DNA of 64,000 bases. It comes from VRUE01 sp963707965. GTDB taxonomy: Bacteria > Actinomycetota > Thermoleophilia > Solirubrobacterales > 70-9. Below the pieces are notes generated by a model. The model ran no database searches and had not been told where the DNA came from. It saw nothing but the letters and a program-made list of their open reading frames with translations. Numbering within the stretch: position 1 is the first letter of the stretch; every line of letters starts with the position of its first letter. A program made the position numbers and the translations under genes. Location: assembly GCA_963707965.1 (NCBI GenBank), contig CAVPRR010000003.1:62001-126000 (forward strand), in the 5' to 3' direction. Below, one piece after another: positions 1-8,029 of the stretch.

Positions 1-277
1 CACCCGGACAGGGCTCGCCGCCGTGGATGCAGCGGTCGGCGATGCGGTCGGCAGCGGGACGCAACAGCTCGACGGTTCTCGCCTCGGCAAAGCGTCGCTT
101 GGCCTTCGTGACCTCAGCTCGAACCCGGTCGCCCGGCAACGCACCGGCGACGAAGACGACGTACCCGCCGGTCCGAGCCACGCCGCGCCCGCCGAAGGCG
201 AGCGAATCGATGTCGACCTCGAGCAGCTCGCCGCGACGCGGTCGAGTCGCTGGCGCCTCACCGGTGGCCTGTTCCAC
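1..277 (-). CDS. TRAM-domain RNA (uracil-C5) methyltransferase, N-terminal part only
   Basis: Reads leftward and leaves the window, so only about 92 N-terminal residues are visible. The GTG start at 277 follows directly on the TAG stop of the upstream gene (278-280), which suggests translational coupling. Residues ~16-35 (GELLEVDIDSLAFGGRGVAR) have the look of a TRAM RNA-binding beta-barrel, and RCIHGGEPCPG near the edge begins the Cys-rich iron-sulfur segment typical of RlmD/RumA-type enzymes. Family members use SAM to make 5-methyluridine in rRNA or tRNA. The catalytic SAM domain lies outside the window, so the modified base cannot be told. Confidence 0.75.
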   Translation of the reverse strand, partial: MEQATGEAPATRPRRGELLEVDIDSLAFGGRGVARTGGYVVFVAGALPGDRVRAEVTKAKRRFAEARTVELLRPAADRIADRCIHGGEPCPG

Positions 278-739
278 CTACTTCAGTTTCTTGCGGGCCC
301 GCCGTGCGGCCTGCGTCGCCTGTTTGCGGACCGGCTCCGCTCGCCCCCCGACCTCTTTGCGGGCCTGCTTGACCAGCCGTTCGAGTTCCTTCAACAACGA
401 GTCGGTCTGCCGGCGGCCGCGCTTGACCAGGTCAGAGATCATCTTTTCGGCGTCGCTCCGAGTTATCCGCCCCCGCTGCACGGCGTCGTCGACAACCTCC
501 TGAAGGCGGTCGCGGCTCAGCGTGACGCTGTGTTCCAGGCTCTCGCGGAACTGCTCGACGCTCTTGTCGAGCCCGGCCGGGCGGTTGCTGCGCTTGGCCG
601 CCGGTTTTTTCGCGGCTTTGGCTTTTTTCGCCGCTTTGGCTCTTTTTGCGGCCGGTTTTCTGGCGGCGGTCGTTTTCGACCGCGCCCCAGATTTGGCTTT
701 TTTCGTCGCTTTGCCGGGTGCCTTTTTTTTCGCGGCCAT
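278..739 (-). CDS. Lys/Ala-rich histone H1-like nucleoid protein
   Basis: About 153 residues. The ATG at 739 is chosen because AGGAGG sits just upstream; upstream in-frame starts lack a site. Residues 1-60 are almost only Lys, Ala, Arg, Pro and Thr with repeated KKAKAAKK-type blocks, like the disordered tails of bacterial histone H1-like proteins. Residues ~60-130 are predicted amphipathic helix or coiled coil (LDKSVEQFRESLEHSVTLSR onward), resembling phasin-like or HU-associated helical domains, and the last ~20 residues are again basic. DNA binding and compaction is the likely role (inference from composition). It is followed without a gap by the RNA methyltransferase gene. A phasin-family granule protein is the main alternative. 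Confidence 0.7.
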   Translation of the reverse strand: MAAKKKAPGKATKKAKSGARSKTTAARKPAAKRAKAAKKAKAAKKPAAKRSNRPAGLDKSVEQFRESLEHSVTLSRDRLQEVVDDAVQRGRITRSDAEKMISDLVKRGRRQTDSLLKELERLVKQARKEVGGRAEPVRKQATQAARRARKKLK

Positions 740-789
740 GCTCAGTTGCCTCCTTGTCGCTGTCGCTTCTGGCGAATGATGTGTGCGAC

Positions 790-832
790 GAGCCTGCATT
801 TGTACGTCCTAGAGACGTACAAATGCAGGCTC
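790..832. repeat. Perfect 19-bp inverted repeat (5-nt loop)
   Basis: The arms 790-808 and 814-832 are exact reverse complements (GAGCCTGCATTTGTACGTC and its complement) around ctaga. The site lies ~50 bp upstream of the start of the histone-like gene and downstream of the EEP-family gene. No T-run follows on either strand, so a classic intrinsic terminator is less likely than an operator or RNA hairpin. Confidence 0.7.
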
Positions 833-872
833 GATGGCTGACTATCAAATGCAGGCTCGATGACTGACTATC
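821..872. repeat. 26-bp tandem direct repeat overlapping the hairpin arm
   Basis: 821-846 and 847-872 are adjacent copies differing at one base (unit begins AAATGCAGGCTCGATG). The first copy overlaps the right arm of the inverted repeat, so AAATGCAGGCTC occurs twice directly and once inverted. The second copy ends at the stop codon of the EEP-family gene (873-875). Confidence 0.7.
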
Positions 873-1715
873 TCACTCCACGGCTCGAACGTCCTTTGCG
901 GGGGTGGCAAACGTTGCTTCGATGGGGGCGTGGTCGGAGAGTCGCAGGGCGAGATTGTCGCAGCGAACCTCGCGCCGCTCGGGCGGCCAGCGCCACGGGG
1001 CCTCGACGACCTCCAGGCCCCGGGACAGCAGGTGGTCGATGGCGCCGGGCGCCGTTGGGGGCGTCAGGCCGAAGCGCTCGGCCAGCTCCTCGAACGCGGC
1101 AGGGCTCTCCGCGGGTCGCAGGTTGAGGTCTCCGCCGAACAGCAGCGGCTGCTCGCCTGCCCACCTCACAGCGGCAGTTGCCGCCTGCAGCACGTCCTCG
1201 ATGGCCAGCTCGGGCCGGTCGTTTGTCGCGTGGAGGTTGGCGACGCAGAGCCCCGAACGGGTGCGGGTCAGGGCCATCGCCCGCCGCTCGGGCCTGCCCA
1301 CGTGGATCGCCAGCTCGCCGCGCGCGACGATCCCGCCAAGGATTCCCGAAGGACGGACGAGCGTGAGGTTGGAGCCGCCCTCGCCGGACGCGATCAGGTC
1401 CGGGTTGAGGCGGCCGGCGAGGGCGCGAAGCGCCCCCAACGAGTTGCGGGAGGTGAGCACGCGGTGCGCGTCGGCGCCGCAGGCGCGGGCCAGCGGGGCG
1501 GCGAAGCGCGGCGGGCACTCCTGAAGGAGGGCGACATCCCAACCTGTCTCGGCCAGAAGGGTTGCGAACTCGGGCAGCAGGTTGCGGTTGACCTGCGCGT
1601 GGGTCGCATTGCTCTCCGTGATCCGCAGCAGCCGCGATCGCCAGGTGAAGAGCGTCGGGTCGGGTGGGAAATCGCGCCCATGGAAGAGGTTCCAGCCAAT
1701 CGCCCTGATCTCCAC
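873..1715 (-). CDS. Endonuclease/exonuclease/phosphatase (EEP) family hydrolase
   Basis: About 280 residues from a GTG at 1715. The N-terminus gives IGWNLFHGRD, the EEP opening strand with the metal-site Asn; LLQEC carries the metal-binding Glu; FGGDLNLRP is the catalytic DxN motif and LSDHAPIEATF the C-terminal SDH motif. This set is characteristic of Mg-dependent phosphodiesterases and nucleases of the DNase I-like fold. No signal peptide is visible, so it is probably cytoplasmic. Substrate cannot be inferred. It is divergent from argF, and the two start regions are within about 20 bp of each other. Confidence 0.8.
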   Translation of the reverse strand: MEIRAIGWNLFHGRDFPPDPTLFTWRSRLLRITESNATHAQVNRNLLPEFATLLAETGWDVALLQECPPRFAAPLARACGADAHRVLTSRNSLGALRALAGRLNPDLIASGEGGSNLTLVRPSGILGGIVARGELAIHVGRPERRAMALTRTRSGLCVANLHATNDRPELAIEDVLQAATAAVRWAGEQPLLFGGDLNLRPAESPAAFEELAERFGLTPPTAPGAIDHLLSRGLEVVEAPWRWPPERREVRCDNLALRLSDHAPIEATFATPAKDVRAVE

Positions 1716-1733
1716 CCTCTTAGTATCTTCGCC

Positions 1734-2618
1734 TTGAAGAGCGATTTCCTCACAGGCGAAGAGCTCGGGGCATTTCGACTGGGCAAGCTGCTCGACCGGG
1801 CTCTTGAGCTGAAATCGGGACGGCGGGACGGCGCCGGTGCCGGTGAGCTGGCGGGCCGCAGCATCGCGCTCGTCTTCGAGAAGCCCTCGACGCGGACCCG
1901 GATCTCGTTCGAGGTCGGGGTTGCCGAGCTCGGGGCGACGCCGATCGTGCTGCGCGGCGACGAGCTGCAGCTCTCGCGCGGAGAGTCGATCGCGGACACG
2001 GCGCGGGTGCTGTCGCGATACGTCGACGCGATCGCGATTCGCTCCGGCTCCCACGAGGTGGTCAGCGAGCTCGCCGCGGCGGCCGAGGTGCCTGTGGTCA
2101 ACGCGCTCACCCCCCTTCACCATCCCTGCCAGGCGCTGGCCGACCTGCTCACCCTGCGCGAGCGCTTCGGAGAGCTCGCCGGCCTCCGCCTCGCCTACGT
2201 TGGGGACGGCAACAACGTGGCCCGCTCGCTGGCGATCGCCGGTGAGCTTGCCGGGGTGGAGGTCGTGATCGCCGCGCCGGCGGGCTATCAGCTGGAGGAG
2301 GGTCATGGCGCCAGGTTGACCGACGACCCGCGCATCGCCGCCTCCGGCGCCGACGCCCTCTACACGGACGTCTGGGTCAGCATGGGCGACGAGGAGGCGG
2401 CGGAGCGACGCCGTGCCGACCTGGCTCCGTTTCGGATCGATGCCGACCTGCTGGCCGTGGCCAAGGACAGCGCCGTCGTCCTCCACTGCCTGCCGGCCCA
2501 TCCGGGTGAGGAGATCACCGAGGAGGTGCTCTACGGGGTCCGCTCCGCCGTCTGGGACCAGGCGGAGAACCGGCTGCACACCCAGAAGGCATTGCTGGCT
2601 ACGCTGCTCGGCGACTAA
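1734..2618 (+). CDS. argF: Ornithine carbamoyltransferase
   Basis: Transfers the carbamoyl group from carbamoyl phosphate to ornithine to give citrulline in arginine synthesis; cytoplasmic. Visible motifs are STRTR in EKPSTRTRISFEV (carbamoyl-phosphate loop), HPCQALAD and HCLPAH (ornithine/catalytic Cys loop), the standard OTC set. The family-like N-terminus LKSDFLTGEEL begins at the TTG at 1734, giving 294 residues. TAGTAT at 1721-1726 could be a -10 box for a nearly leaderless mRNA. An in-frame ATG at 1680 would add 18 residues and overlap the divergent EEP gene. No other arg gene lies nearby. Confidence 0.92.
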   Translation: MKSDFLTGEELGAFRLGKLLDRALELKSGRRDGAGAGELAGRSIALVFEKPSTRTRISFEVGVAELGATPIVLRGDELQLSRGESIADTARVLSRYVDAIAIRSGSHEVVSELAAAAEVPVVNALTPLHHPCQALADLLTLRERFGELAGLRLAYVGDGNNVARSLAIAGELAGVEVVIAAPAGYQLEEGHGARLTDDPRIAASGADALYTDVWVSMGDEEAAERRRADLAPFRIDADLLAVAKDSAVVLHCLPAHPGEEITEEVLYGVRSAVWDQAENRLHTQKALLATLLGD

Positions 2619-2681
2619 TGCCCTTGTCTGGGTGCCTCATTTCCATGCTGGTGTCGTGAGAGAGCGCATCGGTCGCATCAC

Positions 2682-3473
2682 ATGTATCCGGAGATCAACC
2701 TCGGCCCGCTGACCCTTCAGACCTTCGGTCTGATGTTTGCGCTTGCCTTCCTTGGGGCGGGCGCCCTGATCTGGAAGCGGCTGGAGGAGATCGGCAGGCC
2801 GGTCGACTGGGCCTATGAGATGGGATTCGCGGCGCTGGCAGGGGGCGTGGTCGGCTCGCGGATCTACTTCATCGTCCAGAACTACGACAGCGTCAAGGAA
2901 AACCTGCTCGCCAACATCTTCTCCGGCTCCGGCCTGGTCTGGTACGGCGGCGCGATCGGCGGCGCGCTCGCGGTCCTGCTCTGGGCCTGGTATCGCGACT
3001 TCCTTGGCCTCGCCCTCCTCGATCTGGCCGCACCCGCCCTGGCCCTGGGCTATGCAATCGGCCGCGTCGGTTGCCAGCTCTCCGGTGACGGCGACTATGG
3101 CAAGGCGTGGGACGGGCCCTGGGCGATGTCCTACCCCGACGGCACCGTGCCAACCGACACCGCGGTTCACCCGACCCCGGTCTACGAGACTCTGGCGATG
3201 GGCCTCGGGGCCTGGGGCCTCTGGCAGCTCCGCGACCGTCTCAGGGCTGGCGTCCTCTTCGCGATCTATCTCGTCTTTGCGGGCGCCGAGCGCTTCCTGA
3301 TCGAGCTCATCCGCCGCAACGATCAGCTCGCGCTGGGGCTGACGGCCGCTCAGCTCGAGAGCCTCGGCATGGTCCTCGCCGGAGCGGCATGGCTGGCCGT
3401 GGTAAGGCGCCGGCACGGTAGCCTGTCGAGCCCGCTCGCCCTGAGGGCTGCTGATTCCCAGCCGATAGCGTGA
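2682..3473 (+). CDS. lgt: Prolipoprotein diacylglyceryl transferase
   Basis: Inner-membrane enzyme that transfers diacylglycerol from phosphatidylglycerol to the lipobox Cys of prelipoproteins, the first step of lipoprotein maturation. 263 residues with about seven hydrophobic segments. The signature GRVGCQLSGDGDYG (~residues 128-141) and the upstream SRIYFIV and GLVWYGGAIGG blocks are those of Lgt. The C-terminal GAERFLIELIRRND motif is also typical. It starts ~60 bp after argF and could share its transcript. Lipoprotein candidates in this window, such as the LPGC protein near 22.7 kb, would be substrates. Confidence 0.93.
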   Translation: MYPEINLGPLTLQTFGLMFALAFLGAGALIWKRLEEIGRPVDWAYEMGFAALAGGVVGSRIYFIVQNYDSVKENLLANIFSGSGLVWYGGAIGGALAVLLWAWYRDFLGLALLDLAAPALALGYAIGRVGCQLSGDGDYGKAWDGPWAMSYPDGTVPTDTAVHPTPVYETLAMGLGAWGLWQLRDRLRAGVLFAIYLVFAGAERFLIELIRRNDQLALGLTAAQLESLGMVLAGAAWLAVVRRRHGSLSSPLALRAADSQPIA

Positions 3474-3581
3474 GAGCGACCAGGCGAGAAGGTCTCACTC
3501 GATGCCAGTGTCCATCCACCGATCCGATCCGGCCCACACCTGGGTTGTAGCTGTGGAACCCGCAGAGAGGGAGGATTGTCC

Positions 3582-4391
3582 GTGACGACCGGGCTCGCCA
3601 TGGTGGACCAGGCAACCGAGCGGATTGCCGCGGCCGGCTGCGAAACACCGGACGACGACGCGAAGGCCTTGGTTGCGAGGGCGCTCGAGATGAGCGTCGA
3701 GCAGCTGATGCGCGACGGCACCACTGACGTGTCGCCGCAGACCATCGAGGAGATCGAAGATTGGGTCCGCCGGCGGACCGAGCATGAGCCGCTTGCCTAC
3801 ATCCTCGGCCATGAGCCCTTCTGCGGAATCGACGTGGCGGTCGACTCCCGTGTCCTGATCCCCCGGCGCGAGACCGGCCTGCTCGTTGAGGTCGCGGCCG
3901 GGCTGCCCGAGGGAGCGCGCGTACACGAGGTGGGTACCGGCTCGGGCGCGGTCGCGCTGGCTCTGCTAAGTGAGCGTCCGGACCTGCATGTCACCGCGTC
4001 CGATCTCTCTCCGGAGGCCGCCGAAGTGGCCCGCGAGAACGCCGCACGGCTCGGCCTTTCACTGGAGGTCACGGTCGCCGCCGGGCTGCCGGACTCCCTA
4101 GAGGGCGATGTCGACCTGGTCCTGGCCAACCTTCCCTACGTAACCGACGAGACGATTTCCGACCGGTCCCCCGAGATACGGCGCGAGCCGCGGATTGCGG
4201 TCACGGGGGACTGTGGGGAGGACGGGCTGGGAGTCATCCGCGGGCTGATCGAGGAAACGCCCAGCGGCTGGCGGATGGCGCTCGAGCACGACACCCACCA
4301 CGGCCCCGTGATGCGGGAGATGCTCCGCGAGGCGACTACCATGCGCGACCATATGGATGGAGAGCGGGTCACAGTCGGCCTCGCGCCTTGA
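3582..4391 (+). CDS. prmC: Release factor glutamine N5-methyltransferase
   Basis: Methylates the Gln of the GGQ motif in peptide release factors, using SAM. 269 residues from the GTG at 3582, which has GGGAGG seven bases upstream; the TTG at 3576 is too close to that site. An N-terminal helical bundle (residues 1-75) is followed by the Rossmann-fold methyltransferase with motif I VHEVGTGSGAVALAL and the motif IV loop NLPY, a variant of the usual NPPY seen in PrmC/HemK. Asn-Pro is thus replaced by Asn-Leu, slightly unusual. lysS follows 22 bp downstream, so co-transcription is likely. Confidence 0.85.
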   Translation: MTTGLAMVDQATERIAAAGCETPDDDAKALVARALEMSVEQLMRDGTTDVSPQTIEEIEDWVRRRTEHEPLAYILGHEPFCGIDVAVDSRVLIPRRETGLLVEVAAGLPEGARVHEVGTGSGAVALALLSERPDLHVTASDLSPEAAEVARENAARLGLSLEVTVAAGLPDSLEGDVDLVLANLPYVTDETISDRSPEIRREPRIAVTGDCGEDGLGVIRGLIEETPSGWRMALEHDTHHGPVMREMLREATTMRDHMDGERVTVGLAP

Positions 4392-4413
4392 GCGCGGAGC
4401 GAGCCAGCGAGCC

Positions 4414-5922
4414 ATGAGCGAGGCTTCCAGCCGGGCCGCGCCTGCGGCGGGCTCCACCGAGGCGGAGCGACTCGCCAAGCTGGAGCGGCTGCGCGCCGAA
4501 GGCATCGACCCCTTTCCCCGCTCCTTTCCGGGCCGCACCGCGATCGCCGCGATTCATGCTGCGCACGATCCCGAGAAGCTCGGGCCTGGTGAGCACCCCG
4601 AGTGGTCCTACCGGATAGCCGGCCGCCTGACCGGCCAGCGCATCCACGGCAAGGCGACCTTCTTCGACGTGCGCGACCTCTCGGGGTCGATCCAGGCGTA
4701 CGCACGCCTCGACACGCTCGGGAAGGTGGCCTACGAGCGAATCGAGGAGCTCGACATCGGCGACGTGGTCGGGGTCGAGGGCGACCTCCACGTGACCAAG
4801 CGCGGCGAGCTGGCGCTCAGCGTTCGCGAGTGCACGCTGCTCGCCAAGGCGCTGCGCGACCCGCCCGACCTCTTCCACGGCATCTCCGACGTCGAGACCC
4901 GCCACCGCCAGCGCGAGCTCGACCTGATGGCGAACGAGCGCTCCCGCGAGATCTTCGCGATGCGCGCCAGGGTGCTGGCGGCGATCCGCGACCACATGAA
5001 CGAGCGCGGCTACGTCGAGCTGGAGACGCCGATCCTCCAGCGCATGACCGGGGGGGCAGCTGCGCGCCCGTTCAAAACGCACCATCACGCACTCGACCGG
5101 CATCTCTACCTGCGGATCGCCACCGAGCTCTACCTGAAGCGGGCGATCGTCGGCGGCTTCGAGGACGTCTACGAGCTGGGGAAGTTCTTCCGCAACGAGG
5201 GGATGTCGCCGCAGCACAACCCGGAGTTCACGATGCTCGAGTGGTTCGTCAGCTGCGCTGACTACAACGGCGTGATGGCGTTTGCCGAGGAGCTCGTCGC
5301 CGGCGTCGTCGAGCGGGTGCTGGGCACGACGAAGGTGGAGCGCGACGGCGAGACGATCGATTTCGCGACGCCGTGGAAGCGGATTCGCCTGTGCGACGCG
5401 ATCGAGGAGGAGACCGGGGTCGACATCGTCGAGTCGAGCCGCGACGAGCTGGCCGAGCTCGTCGGCGACGACGCGGACCCCGGCGACGACTGGGCGGGCC
5501 TCGTCGACACCCTGCAGGGCAGGGTGGTCGAGCCGAAGCTGATCCAGCCCACCTTCATCGTCGACCTGCCGCTTGCCCTCTGGCCGCTCGTCAAGCCGCA
5601 GCGCGAACACCCGCAGCTGCTCGGAGAGGCCTTCGATGGGATCGTCGCCGGGATGGAGATCGTCGGCGGCGGCACCGACGTCAACGACCCGATCGAACAG
5701 CGGCAGCACTTCATCGAACAGCGCGAACGGCAGGAAGCGGGGGCCGAGGAGACGCCGCACGAGCACGACGAGGAGTTCGTGCGGGCGCTGGAGTACGGGA
5801 TGCTCACCGCCAGCGGCTGCGGCCTCGGGGTCGACCGGCTGATGATGATTCTCAGCGGCGCGAAGAACCTGCGCGACGTGATCCTCTTCCCGTCGATGCG
5901 GGAGCGACCCGCGGAGGAGTAG
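4414..5922 (+). CDS. lysS: Lysyl-tRNA synthetase, class II
   Basis: Charges tRNA-Lys with lysine using ATP. 502 residues from the ATG at 4414. An N-terminal OB-fold anticodon-binding domain (about residues 50-150, KATFFDVRDLSGSIQAY) is followed by the class II catalytic core: motif 1 near RGYVELETPILQ, motif 2 FRNEGMSPQHNPEFT and motif 3 GCGLGVDRLMMIL. Length and order match bacterial LysS. It starts 22 bp after prmC and ends before a pair of tandem hairpins that may terminate it. Confidence 0.93.
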   Translation: MSEASSRAAPAAGSTEAERLAKLERLRAEGIDPFPRSFPGRTAIAAIHAAHDPEKLGPGEHPEWSYRIAGRLTGQRIHGKATFFDVRDLSGSIQAYARLDTLGKVAYERIEELDIGDVVGVEGDLHVTKRGELALSVRECTLLAKALRDPPDLFHGISDVETRHRQRELDLMANERSREIFAMRARVLAAIRDHMNERGYVELETPILQRMTGGAAARPFKTHHHALDRHLYLRIATELYLKRAIVGGFEDVYELGKFFRNEGMSPQHNPEFTMLEWFVSCADYNGVMAFAEELVAGVVERVLGTTKVERDGETIDFATPWKRIRLCDAIEEETGVDIVESSRDELAELVGDDADPGDDWAGLVDTLQGRVVEPKLIQPTFIVDLPLALWPLVKPQREHPQLLGEAFDGIVAGMEIVGGGTDVNDPIEQRQHFIEQRERQEAGAEETPHEHDEEFVRALEYGMLTASGCGLGVDRLMMILSGAKNLRDVILFPSMRERPAEE

Positions 5923-5996
5923 GGCTGGATGCCGGCCTGAGGAGTGGGCCCAGGTGCGCCAGCCCGGGGCTGCCCCCGGCGTTCGCATCCGGCGCC

Positions 5997-6103
5997 GACG
6001 GGACGGAAATAGACCCATATCGTCGGTTTCCGTCCCGTCGATGGCGGGGCGATGGTGACGGGACGGAAATAGACCCATATCGTCGGTTTCCGTCCCGTCG
6101 ATG
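5997..6103. repeat. Two tandem 47-bp hairpin-forming repeats, 60-bp period
   Basis: Copies at 5997-6043 and 6057-6103 are identical. Each contains a 13-bp inverted repeat (GACGGGACGGAAA ... TTTCCGTCCCGTC; arms 5997-6009/6027-6039 and 6057-6069/6087-6099) around a 17-nt loop. They lie between the convergent ends of lysS and the CDF gene. A double bidirectional terminator or a REP-like element would fit. Confidence 0.75.
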
Positions 6104-6114
6104 ACGAGGGGCGC

Positions 6115-7014
6115 CTACTCGATCTGCACCAGCCGCTCCGGCTCGTGCTCGACCTGGAGCGTCGTGTGGTGGACGTCGAACTCTCGCTCCAGCAGCTCGT
6201 CGAGGGCGAGGCGGGCGCGATGGCAGTCGGTCTCCTGCTTGACGGTGACGTGCGCGGCCAGGGCCGGGAACTCCGAGGTGACCTCCCAGACGTGCAGGTC
6301 GTGGACCTCGACCACCCCCGGCTGTTCCGCCATCCGCCTGCCGATCCGCTCGGGGTCCAGGCCCTTGGGTGAGGCCTCCAGGAAGATCCGCCCCGATTCC
6401 CGCAGCAGGCCGTAGGCGGAGCGCAGCATCAGGCTCGCGACCAGCAGCGAGGCGATCGCATCGGCCCGGTCGAAGCCGGTGAGGATGATCACCACCGCGG
6501 CCACCCCGGTGCCGACGAAGGCGTAGAGGTCGGTGAGGATGTGCTGGAAGCTGCCCTCGATGTTCAGGCTTTCGCGGTTGGCGCGGGCGAGCACCGTGGT
6601 CGCGGCCAGGTTGACGACGATCCCAGCCAGGGCCACGAAGAGGACAAGGGCGCCGTCGACCGCAGGCGGCTCGATCAGCCGGCGAACCGCCTCGTAGCCG
6701 ATCAGCGCTGCCAGAACCAGGAGGGCGACGCCGTTCGCCTGCGCGGAAAGGATCTCGGCGCGTTTGAGGCCGAACGTCATCGAGCCCCCCGCGGGGCGGC
6801 GGCTGAGCCGCAGGGCGACGAGCGAGAGGCCGATCGCCGCCGCATCGGTGAGCATGTGGGCCGCGTCGGAGAGCAGGGCGAGCGAGTTGGCGACGATCCC
6901 TGTCACCACCTCGGCGGCCATGAAGCCGAGGATCAGCGCGAGCGCGATCCAGAGCTTGCCGCGGTCGGCGTCGGCGCTGGCACCGTGGCTGTGGCCCGCG
7001 TGCGAATGCCCCAT
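6115..7014 (-). CDS. CDF-family metal (probably zinc) exporter, CzcD/ZitB type
   Basis: Proton-driven efflux of divalent cations across the cytoplasmic membrane. 299 residues from the ATG at 7014; a TTG nine bases upstream is the alternative. The N-terminus is His-rich (MGHSHAGHSHG). Six membrane segments follow, with the paired metal-site motifs HMLTD in TM2 and HILTD in TM5 (HxxxD type, associated with Zn/Cd). The C-terminal ~80 residues (VVEVHDLHVWEVTSEFPALA) form the cytoplasmic ferredoxin-like domain. The zinc-uptake operon ~3 kb away suggests zinc homeostasis genes share this neighbourhood. Confidence 0.88.
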   Translation of the reverse strand: MGHSHAGHSHGASADADRGKLWIALALILGFMAAEVVTGIVANSLALLSDAAHMLTDAAAIGLSLVALRLSRRPAGGSMTFGLKRAEILSAQANGVALLVLAALIGYEAVRRLIEPPAVDGALVLFVALAGIVVNLAATTVLARANRESLNIEGSFQHILTDLYAFVGTGVAAVVIILTGFDRADAIASLLVASLMLRSAYGLLRESGRIFLEASPKGLDPERIGRRMAEQPGVVEVHDLHVWEVTSEFPALAAHVTVKQETDCHRARLALDELLEREFDVHHTTLQVEHEPERLVQIE

Positions 7015-7047
7015 TGCCCTCAACCTTAAAGGCCGAGTGCAGCAACC

Positions 7048-7803
7048 CTAGAAGGCCGAGTGGAGCAGCCCGCCGTCGAGCGGGATCACGGCTCCGGTGA
7101 GGTAGGCAGCGCGCCTGGAGCACAGGAAGGCGACGAGGTCGCCGTACTCCTCGGGTGTGCCGAGGCGCCCGGCCGGAACCTGCTCGCGGGCCGCCGCTTC
7201 AGCCGCCTCCATCGAGCCGGCGTTTGCGGCCAGGCGCTCGGTCGCGAAGCGCCCTGTCGCCACGGTGTTCACCGTGATGCCGGCGCCCGCAACCTCGCGC
7301 GAGAGGGTCTTGAGGAACCCCACCGTGGCCATCCGGTGCGAGTTGGAGAGGTTGAGGCCGGGGATCGGCTCACGGGTGGCGCTCGAGCCGACGTTGACGA
7401 TTCGCCCCCAGCCGCGCTTGCGCATGCCCGGAACGACGGCCCCGGCCAGCACCCGCGGGGCAAGGACGAGCGAGTGGTAGGCGCGTTCCCACTCGTCCAG
7501 GTCGTGGTCGAGGGCGCCGCCGAGCGGCGGCCCGCCCGTGTTGGCGACGAGAATCTCGATCGGCCCCAGGGCCGCCGCGACCTCGCCGGGCAGGGCGGCG
7601 AGCCGGCCGGTGTCGGCCGCGTCGGCGACGAACGGTGAGGCGTCCCCGTCGATCCCGGCCGCCGCCTCCTCGATCCCCTCCCGGGAGCGGCTGGCGATAG
7701 CCAGCCGCGCTCCCTCCCGGGCCAGTGCGGCCGCGATGCCGCGGCCGATGCCGCGGCTCGCACCCATCACCAGGGCAACACGGCCCTCAAGACCTAGATC
7801 CAT
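7048..7803 (-). CDS. SDR-like oxidoreductase with altered catalytic motif
   Basis: 251 residues from the ATG at 7803. The Rossmann dinucleotide loop GASRGIGRGIA and the NTG motif are present, and the C-terminus ends in the usual TGAVIPLDGG. Where the catalytic YxxxK is expected, the sequence reads NSHRMATVGFLKTLSREVA, so Tyr aligns with Ser and Lys with Arg. A subgroup of BKR-like SDR proteins is known to lack the canonical tetrad, and this looks like a member. It may bind NAD(P) without classical ketoreductase activity. The neighbouring CDF gene is 33 bp downstream on the same strand. Confidence 0.75.
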   Translation of the reverse strand: MDLGLEGRVALVMGASRGIGRGIAAALAREGARLAIASRSREGIEEAAAGIDGDASPFVADAADTGRLAALPGEVAAALGPIEILVANTGGPPLGGALDHDLDEWERAYHSLVLAPRVLAGAVVPGMRKRGWGRIVNVGSSATREPIPGLNLSNSHRMATVGFLKTLSREVAGAGITVNTVATGRFATERLAANAGSMEAAEAAAREQVPAGRLGTPEEYGDLVAFLCSRRAAYLTGAVIPLDGGLLHSAF

Positions 7804-7924
7804 GGCTCCCACCGCCAAATCGACGCGCCCACACCGCGGATTGTTTCATCGCACCGACGGACGCGCTCCAGCCCGGATGGAAGGGATGCCCGTCGCAGCC
7901 CGCTCGTTAAAGTGCCATCCCAGT

Positions 7925-8020
7925 GCGCCCGTAGCTCAGTGGTCAACGGAACCTTCACGGGTTTCAAAGAGCGTCGGTCTTTCAAGCCGAAGGTCGCGGG
8001 TTCGATTCCCGCCGGGCGCA
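7925..8020 (+). tRNA. tRNA-Glu (TTC) with ~23-nt D-loop insertion
   Basis: A 7-bp acceptor stem (7925-7931 with 8013-8019), D stem GCTC/GAGC, anticodon arm with loop CTTTCAA (anticodon TTC) and a perfect T-arm are all present; CCA is not encoded. Between the D-stem strands (7934-7937 and 7969-7972) lie 31 nt instead of ~8. The excess (about 7946-7968) contains GAACC and GGTTTC, able to form a small hairpin. Removing it leaves a standard 73-nt tRNA. Function as a tRNA is likely but the insertion is abnormal. Confidence 0.8.
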
Positions 8021-8029
8021 TTTCTTTCG

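Noticed and set aside
1716..2579. Minus-strand N-terminal extension of the EEP hydrolase through argF
   Set aside because: It is the complement of argF codons; the EEP domain begins at the GTG at 1715.
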